Shown here in pieces: positions 54,390-64,000 of a DNA stretch of 64,000 bases. The position numbers were made by a program, and so were the translations under genes. The notes under the pieces were generated by a model. It saw nothing but the letters and a program-made list of their open reading frames with translations, was not told where the DNA came from and searched no databases. How positions within the stretch are numbered: the stretch's first letter is position 1; each line of letters starts with the position of its first letter. Source of the DNA: Nitrosomonadales bacterium (GTDB taxonomy: Bacteria > Pseudomonadota > Gammaproteobacteria > Burkholderiales > Gallionellaceae); the NCBI GenBank assembly GCA_016234685.1, contig JACRAT010000018.1, positions 60,665 through 124,664 on the forward strand. Reading direction: 5' to 3'.

Positions 54390-57300
54390 GTGAAGTTGCT
54401 CAATCAGGATTCGGTCTCGCGTATCGAGGCTGCCCAGATCGCGCTGTTGTTCTCCCGCGCGCGGCTGGTTTATCTGGTGAACGTCGTCAATGCGGGCATT
54501 GCGGCGTTCTTTCTGTCGGAGGTCGTGCCGCAGGGATCCCTTGTGGGCTGGTTGCTGGCATTGACGGCGATCACCGCGCAGCGCTTCCACCTGTTGCGCG
54601 AATATGAGCGCGATGAGGCGAAAGCCGGTCATCTCGAACGCTGGAAGCGAGTCGCCGTATGGGGGGCGCTGGCCTCGGGTATGGCTTGGGGCTTGGCGGC
54701 CATCGTGCTGTTCCCGGTGGCTTCGCTGCTGCATCAGATCTTTCTGCTGGTCGTGATCGTCGGCATGATGGCGGGCGCGGTCGCGTCTTGGAATGCTTAT
54801 TTTCCGGCTTTCCAGGCCTATTTCCTGCCCGTGGTTACGCTCACTTTGCTTCGAGTGTTGCTGGAAACTTCCGATGTGGCGGCAGCGCAGGCTGAATTCG
54901 CCTCGCTGGGCGTGATGTTCGTCGTATTTTCTGTCGCCTTGTATTTTCTGGCTTGGAAATCCAGCCAACTATCAGTACACAGTTTGCGCACGCAGTTTGA
55001 AAAGGAGTTGGGCGAGGCGCGTTATCGGGCGCTGTTCAAGGGCAGTAAGGCGCCGATGTTGCTGATCGACCCCAGCTGCGGGCGCATCGTGGATGCGAAC
55101 GCGGCAGCGAGCACCTATTACGGCTATACGCAGGAACAGTTGGAGGCGATGAATATCGCCGAGATCAATACCCTGTCTGCCGAGGAGATCGCCAGAAAGA
55201 TGGCGAACGCCAGTCAGGAGCAGGAATTCTGTTTCCACTTCAAGCACAAGCTGGCGGGCGGCGAAGTGCGCGATGTGGAGGTGCATTCCGGCCCGATCAA
55301 CTGGACTGGGCAGAGGTTGCTCTATTCCATCATCCACGACATTACAGAGCGGGTGCAGGCCGAGCAGGCCTTGCAGCGCGAGGTCACCAAGACGCGCACG
55401 CTGTTCCGCACGGCGGCTGACGGCCTGCATATCCTTGATGAACATGGCAACCTGCTGGAATCTAGCGACTCTTTCTGTCGCATGTTGGGCTACACGCCGC
55501 AAGAGATGCGCGGCATGAATGTACGGCAGTGGGATGTCTCCATTGCGAACGGGCCATCGTTCGAGGAAATGGTGGCGATGATCCCCGACGAGGGCTTGCT
55601 CATCGAGACCAAGCAGTGCTGCAAGGATGGGCGGCAGATCACGGCGGAGGTCCATGCGACGACCGTCACCATCCACGAGCAGCGTTTTGTCTATGCCTCG
55701 TCGCGCGACATCACCGAGCGCAAGCGGGCCGAAGAATCGTTGCGGCTGGCAGCCTCGATCTACCAGTCGAGCAGCGAGGCCATCATGGTGACGGATGTGG
55801 AGGGTCACATCGTCGAGGTCAATCCCGCCTTTACCCGCATCACCGGATACGGGCGGGACGAGGTCGCGGGACAGTCGCCGTTGCTGCTGCACGCCGGTCA
55901 GCACGATGAAGATTTCTATCGCCAGCTGCGGCGGGCAGTGGACGAAAATGGGCATTGGCAGGGCGAGATGTGGGCGCGCCGCAAGAGCGGTGAGCCTTAT
56001 GCGCAGTGGGCCAATATCAGCGCCATTAAAAATGCCGACGGCAGCGTCACGCGTTACGTTTCGCAGTTCTCGGACATCACTGAGCGCAAGCGCAAGGACG
56101 AGCTGATCTGGCGGCAGGCCAATTACGACACGCTGACCAATCTGCCGAACCGCCGCTTGTTCCGCGACCGGCTGGAGCGAGACCTTAAGAAATCTAACCG
56201 CAACGGCTGGTCGCTGGCGCTGTTGTTCATCGACCTTGATCGTTTCAAGGAGGTGAACGATACCTTGGGTCACGACAAGGGCGACCTGCTGCTGATGGAG
56301 GCAGCCTTGCGCATCAGCCAGTGCGTGCGCGAGACTGATACCGTCGCCCGTCTGGGGGGCGACGAATTCACTGTGATCCTGTCCGGCTTCGATAGTCGGG
56401 TGCACTTGGAGCGCATCGCGCAGAACATCATTGCCGAATTGGCGCGTCCGTTCGAATTGGGTAGCGACAACGCCTACATCTCGGCCAGCATCGGTATCAC
56501 GCTCTACCCAGACGATGCGCTCGATCTCGAAGGATTGCTGAAGAGTGCGGATCAGGCGATGTACGGGGCCAAGGCGATGGGGCGCAATCGCTACGGCTAT
56601 TTCACTGAATCCATGCAGCGCGAAGCACAAGAGAAGCTCTCGCTGACCAACGATTTGCGGCAGGCTTTGGCGCGTGGCGAGCTGGAGGTGTATTACCAGC
56701 CCATCGTGAACGCAGCCAGCGGGCGCATCGTCAAGGCCGAAGCGCTGTTGCGCTGGAAGCATCAGGGGCGCGGCATGATCTCGCCGGATCTGTTCATTCC
56801 GCTGGCGGAGGAGTCCGGGCTGATCCTGGAGATCGGAGACTGGGTATTCCGTCAATCCATCGCCAGTGTTCAGCGCTGGCGAGATAAGTTCGGCAGCTTG
56901 GTGCCGATCAGCGTCAACAAATCACCGGTTCAGTTCTCTGAAGAGAGTGTGGGCAAGGAGTGGATGGAAGCGCTGAGTAGTCGTGGTCTGCCGGGCAATA
57001 GTATCGCGGTGGAGATCACTGAAGGATTGTTGCTCAAGGATATAGGCAAGGTCAGGCAGCGACTGATGAGCTTTCAGAATCAGGGGATCGAGGTTTCCAT
57101 CGACGACTTCGGTACAGGCTTCAGTTCGCTCTCCTACCTGAATCAGTTCGACATCAACTACCTCAAGATCGACCGCTCCTTTATCAGCAGCCTGACCGAA
57201 AGAGAGTCCGATCAGGCGCTGGTCGAAGCCATCATCGTCATGGCGCACAAGCTCGGCATCAAGACCATCGCTGAAGGCGTGGAAACGGCGCAGCAGCGCG

Positions 57301-57410
57301 ACCTGTTGATCGCTTTCGGTTGCGATTATGCGCAAGGCTTCTTTTATTCGCGCGCCGTGTCTATCGGTGATTTTGAGAGCTTGCTGGAGAAATGTGGCGC
57401 AGAGGCTTGA
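54390..57410 (+). CDS. Membrane sensor with PAS, GGDEF and EAL domains
   Basis: The 1006-residue product starts with about five membrane helices (residues about 25-195), then three PAS/PAC sensor units (about 205-570, with IHDITERVQA, SSRDITERKR and SDITERKRKD ends). A GGDEF cyclase domain with intact RLGGDEF (about 654) and an EAL phosphodiesterase domain (AEALLRW near 782, then DDFGTGFSS, IAEGVE) follow. It may both make and break cyclic-di-GMP. GTG 54390 has GGAGGGG upstream. Confidence 0.95.
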   Translation: MKLLNQDSVSRIEAAQIALLFSRARLVYLVNVVNAGIAAFFLSEVVPQGSLVGWLLALTAITAQRFHLLREYERDEAKAGHLERWKRVAVWGALASGMAWGLAAIVLFPVASLLHQIFLLVVIVGMMAGAVASWNAYFPAFQAYFLPVVTLTLLRVLLETSDVAAAQAEFASLGVMFVVFSVALYFLAWKSSQLSVHSLRTQFEKELGEARYRALFKGSKAPMLLIDPSCGRIVDANAAASTYYGYTQEQLEAMNIAEINTLSAEEIARKMANASQEQEFCFHFKHKLAGGEVRDVEVHSGPINWTGQRLLYSIIHDITERVQAEQALQREVTKTRTLFRTAADGLHILDEHGNLLESSDSFCRMLGYTPQEMRGMNVRQWDVSIANGPSFEEMVAMIPDEGLLIETKQCCKDGRQITAEVHATTVTIHEQRFVYASSRDITERKRAEESLRLAASIYQSSSEAIMVTDVEGHIVEVNPAFTRITGYGRDEVAGQSPLLLHAGQHDEDFYRQLRRAVDENGHWQGEMWARRKSGEPYAQWANISAIKNADGSVTRYVSQFSDITERKRKDELIWRQANYDTLTNLPNRRLFRDRLERDLKKSNRNGWSLALLFIDLDRFKEVNDTLGHDKGDLLLMEAALRISQCVRETDTVARLGGDEFTVILSGFDSRVHLERIAQNIIAELARPFELGSDNAYISASIGITLYPDDALDLEGLLKSADQAMYGAKAMGRNRYGYFTESMQREAQEKLSLTNDLRQALARGELEVYYQPIVNAASGRIVKAEALLRWKHQGRGMISPDLFIPLAEESGLILEIGDWVFRQSIASVQRWRDKFGSLVPISVNKSPVQFSEESVGKEWMEALSSRGLPGNSIAVEITEGLLLKDIGKVRQRLMSFQNQGIEVSIDDFGTGFSSLSYLNQFDINYLKIDRSFISSLTERESDQALVEAIIVMAHKLGIKTIAEGVETAQQRDLLIAFGCDYAQGFFYSRAVSIGDFESLLEKCGAEA

Positions 57411-57727
57411 GGTTGGGGTGATCTGGATTGCCGTAGGAAATGTCTCAAGCGCTACGCATCTGTCCAGAGAGAGGGGGCGCCGCGAGGAGGAGGGTCGGAG
57501 AGGTCTTTTTTTCGGGCGGTTGACGGGGCGGTCGTGGCTTGTGTTACAGTTCGGAAAAATAAAAGTGGCGGCAAGTATCGCCCTAGAACCTGCGGATATG
57601 ACGGAAAATGGACAGGCAGGGCGATGATAAACAGGGGAGATTCCAAATCGATTATAGTGAGCCGCCCGGGCGCGATGTCTGTGGCGTCCCTTTTCTGCGT
57701 GGTGAGGTTTGTCGAGGCGGAGGTTTG
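57411..57727 (+). other. Intergenic region with a possible sigma-70 promoter
   Basis: No gene visible. TTGACG at 57520-57525 and TTACAG at 57544-57549, 18 bp apart, could form the promoter of the three-gene unit starting at 57728. GGAGG lies five bases before that start. Confidence 0.45.
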
Positions 57728-58141
57728 ATGCGCTGGTTGTTACGGACATTCTTTCTGCTGTTTTTGAGTCTTCCTGTGGTTCATGCGGTAGAGGTCATCG
57801 CCAATGGCAGCGTGGCAGAACGGCAGGTCACGGTGAGTACCGCGCGTGCCATGTTCGCCATGCGTCAGACACAATGGGCCGACGGCTCACCAGTCCGGGT
57901 GTTCATTCTGCCCGATCATCATCCTCTGCATAGTGGGCTATGCAAGGAAGTTCTCAGTATCTATCCATATCAATTGCGTCAATCTTGGGACAGGTTGGTC
58001 TATTCCGGTACCGGGCAAGCGCCTGTCGAAGTGGCTACGGAAGAAGAGATGATCGCGCGGGTGGCGGCAACGCCGGGCGCGATCGGGTATATCAGGAAGG
58101 TAAATAATAATGAATCAGTTCGCACGATTACTGTTCGTTAG
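57728..58141 (+). CDS. Small PstS-like periplasmic binding protein
   Basis: The 137-residue product has a signal peptide (LLRTFFLLFLSLPVVHA) and a single domain of the type 2 periplasmic-binding fold, as in short phosphate-binding-like proteins: VSTARAMFAMRQTQWADGSPV, YPYQLRQSWDRLVYSGTG, ATPGAIGYI. These short proteins often lie next to sensor proteins or porins. It overlaps the next gene by 32 bp. Confidence 0.8.
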   Translation: MRWLLRTFFLLFLSLPVVHAVEVIANGSVAERQVTVSTARAMFAMRQTQWADGSPVRVFILPDHHPLHSGLCKEVLSIYPYQLRQSWDRLVYSGTGQAPVEVATEEEMIARVAATPGAIGYIRKVNNNESVRTITVR

Positions 58142-59339
58142 CGCCGTGCTGGGCGCTTCCGGCGTTCGCGCTGAACCGCTGGACGGTTTGCCGGAAGGCG
58201 TGCAGGCGCACGGCTTTGTCAGTCAATCAGTCGTTTCGTCCAATCAAAATCGTATCGGCGGCAGCAAGTCGGGCAGTCTGGGCACGGATATGCGTGAACT
58301 GGGCGGCAATCTGTCCTGGCGTCCGAATGCCGACTGGCTGGTCTCCGCGCAGTTGTTGTCGCGCTGGGCTGGCGCTTCGGATAATGGCAATGTGCGGGTG
58401 GATTACGCCTTCGTCGATCGCTTGCTGGTCAATGCGGAGGGCGCTCGTCTGGGCGCGCGCATCGGCAAGATCAAGAATCCTTTTGGTTTTTACAATACCA
58501 CGCGCGATGTGGCGCACACCCGTAGCAGCATCTTGTTGCCGCAATCCATCTATCACGATCAGGTGCGCAATTTCTTCCTGGCTGCGCCGGGGGCTTCGCT
58601 GTATGGCGGCTTGGATGGCACCGAGAATTCGCTCGAATGGGAAGTCAGCGTGATGCAGCCCGAGGTGCGGGATGGCAATCTGACTGCCTTTATGGTGGAT
58701 CAGCAGACCGGGCGTTTCAAGGGGCGTCCTTCCGTGCTGGCCCATGCTCTGTGGGAGGGTGATGGCGGGCGGATGCGCGCGGGCTTGTCGGCGGGCAGTC
58801 TGGCGATGCGCTTCCAGCCGGCACCGCAGGATTTCTTCGGGCTGGTGGGGCTGATGGGCGGGACGACGGGGGCGGGCGACATCACGCTGAATACGGGGGT
58901 GTTTTCTTTGCAGTACAACGCGGAGGATTGGAGCCATACCGCCGAATACGCCGTCACCCGTCAGTTGCGTAAGAACTTCAATTTGCCGGGACCGCTGACG
59001 ATCTTGGATATGGATAGCACGGTCGAGGCGCTCTATCTGCAAACCGAATGGCGCTTTGCGTCGCGCTGGAAGGCTTTTTTGCGTTACGACACGCTCGTGC
59101 TGGATAAGTCTGATCGCAATGGTCAGCGTTTCGCCGCCGCCACCGGATTGCCCGCCGCTCAGCGTTATGCGAGAGATTGGGCTTCTGGCCTGCGTTACGA
59201 TCCGACCTCGGCTTGGTCGCTGTTTGCCGAAGTGCATCACGTCAATGGTGGGGCTTGGGTCTCCAAGCTCGATAACCTTCCTGTCAATCTTGCTACTACT
59301 TGGGATATGTTGCTGTTGCAGGCCGCCTGGCGATTCTGA
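58110..59339 (+). CDS. Outer-membrane porin-like protein
   Basis: The 409-residue product has a signal peptide (LLFVSAVLGASGVRA) and a beta-barrel with regular amphipathic strands, ending in WDMLLLQAAWRF with a terminal Phe. KNPFGFYNTTRD resembles short plug-loop segments. Likely role: passage of a solute bound by the periplasmic protein encoded upstream. It starts inside the preceding gene and ends five bases before the GGDEF/EAL gene. Confidence 0.82.
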   Translation: MNQFARLLFVSAVLGASGVRAEPLDGLPEGVQAHGFVSQSVVSSNQNRIGGSKSGSLGTDMRELGGNLSWRPNADWLVSAQLLSRWAGASDNGNVRVDYAFVDRLLVNAEGARLGARIGKIKNPFGFYNTTRDVAHTRSSILLPQSIYHDQVRNFFLAAPGASLYGGLDGTENSLEWEVSVMQPEVRDGNLTAFMVDQQTGRFKGRPSVLAHALWEGDGGRMRAGLSAGSLAMRFQPAPQDFFGLVGLMGGTTGAGDITLNTGVFSLQYNAEDWSHTAEYAVTRQLRKNFNLPGPLTILDMDSTVEALYLQTEWRFASRWKAFLRYDTLVLDKSDRNGQRFAAATGLPAAQRYARDWASGLRYDPTSAWSLFAEVHHVNGGAWVSKLDNLPVNLATTWDMLLLQAAWRF

Positions 59340-59344
59340 TTCCG

Positions 59345-63814
<4,470 letters not shown>

Positions 63815-63815
<1 letters not shown>

Positions 63816-63916
63816 TGAAGCTGTGCGGATTTGATGTATTGCTCGGAGACGGTAGCGCGCAGCGCCCGGTGCGGGACGGGCAAACCCGACATCAGGCAGG
63901 GAGTGTTGGAGTATGA
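63815..63916 (+). pseudogene. kdsA: Fragment of the 5' end of kdsA (3-deoxy-8-phosphooctulonate synthase), interrupted
   Basis: In betaproteobacteria kdsA often follows pyrG. Here an ATG overlapping the pyrG stop starts MKLCGFDV, the usual KdsA N-terminus, but the frame then diverges (GDGSAQRPVRDGQ) and stops at TGA 63914-63916, after 33 codons. The same start recurs at 63913. A complete kdsA may lie beyond the window. Confidence 0.5.
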
Positions 63917-64000
63917 AGCTGTGTGGATTTGATGTATTGCCCGGAGACGGTGGCGCGCAGCGCTCGGTGCGGGACGGGCAAACCCGACATCAGGCAGGGA
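63815..64000 (+). repeat. Tandem repeat of 98 bp at the kdsA start
   Basis: Two units, 63815-63912 and 63913-64000 (the second cut by the window end). Over 88 shared bases they differ at four positions, all transitions. Each unit carries the KdsA start ATGAAGCTGTG, a segment unrelated to KdsA, and GTTGGAGT. The repeat may continue past the window. Confidence 0.9.

Noticed and set aside
54972..56855. A 627-codon minus-strand frame
   Set aside because: Shadow of the PAS-GGDEF-EAL gene on the other strand, no recognisable domain.

Overview
The window reads as the chromosome of a betaproteobacterium, most likely of the order Nitrosomonadales and possibly Gallionella- or Sideroxydans-like. The gene runs tpiA-secG-tRNA-Leu(GAG), zipA-ligA-galU, and Rieske protein-xseB-ispA-dxs-folE2 fit that group, as do the many cyclic-di-GMP and redox sensor genes. 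This placement is inference from gene order, because no rRNA lies in the window.

Layout. Positions 1-3179 hold housekeeping genes (prmC end, grxD, tpiA, secG, tRNA-Leu, a CopD-like membrane protein, msrA). Positions 3208-15608 are a sedentary chromosomal integron. The integrase gene intI is at 14628-15608 on the plus strand. A cassette array with 17 attC sites lies to its left and reads leftward. Cassettes are numbered here C1 (next to attI) to C17 (4063-4855), followed by an alpha/beta hydrolase gene that has lost, or never had, an attC. Cassettes encode BrnT/BrnA toxin-antitoxin, an HNH nuclease fused to a glycine zipper, a TIR/deoxyribosyltransferase-like protein, an ASCH protein in reversed orientation, a DUF2335 pair, DUF3224, DUF4431 and YCII proteins, a DapB-like protein, and a divergent LysR/tautomerase pair. 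C1 holds an unannotated unit: a highly structured leader, an overlapping upstream reading frame, a 35-residue membrane peptide whose ribosome binding site is locked in a hairpin, and an intrinsic terminator. This resembles a type I toxin locus.

Positions 15645-26990 are core genes: nagZ, zipA, ligA, galU, a phosphoribosyltransferase, a methylthio-nucleoside phosphorylase, def, ung, an HD-GYP protein and a fused oligopeptide ABC ATPase. Positions 27318-35826 look like a defence island: an MmeI-like DNA methyltransferase, RhuM, Fic, an SF2 helicase and a GIY-YIG nuclease, all on the plus strand with overlapping starts and stops. It could be a restriction-like system with methylation, translocation and cutting split over separate proteins.

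Positions 35878-46860 hold mltD, a PilZ protein, a SpoIIAA-like protein, a drug/metabolite transporter, a Rieske oxygenase, xseB-ispA-dxs, folE2, and a chemoreceptor with a PAS domain and a CxxCH haem motif. Positions 47151-51471 hold two paralogous TbpB-like surface lipoproteins, a Slam-type outer-membrane exporter and a small beta-barrel. The rest carries a flavoprotein, an aminotransferase, a PAS-GGDEF-EAL protein, an operon of a periplasmic binding protein, a porin and a GGDEF/EAL sensor, pyrG, and a 98-bp tandem repeat at the expected start of kdsA.
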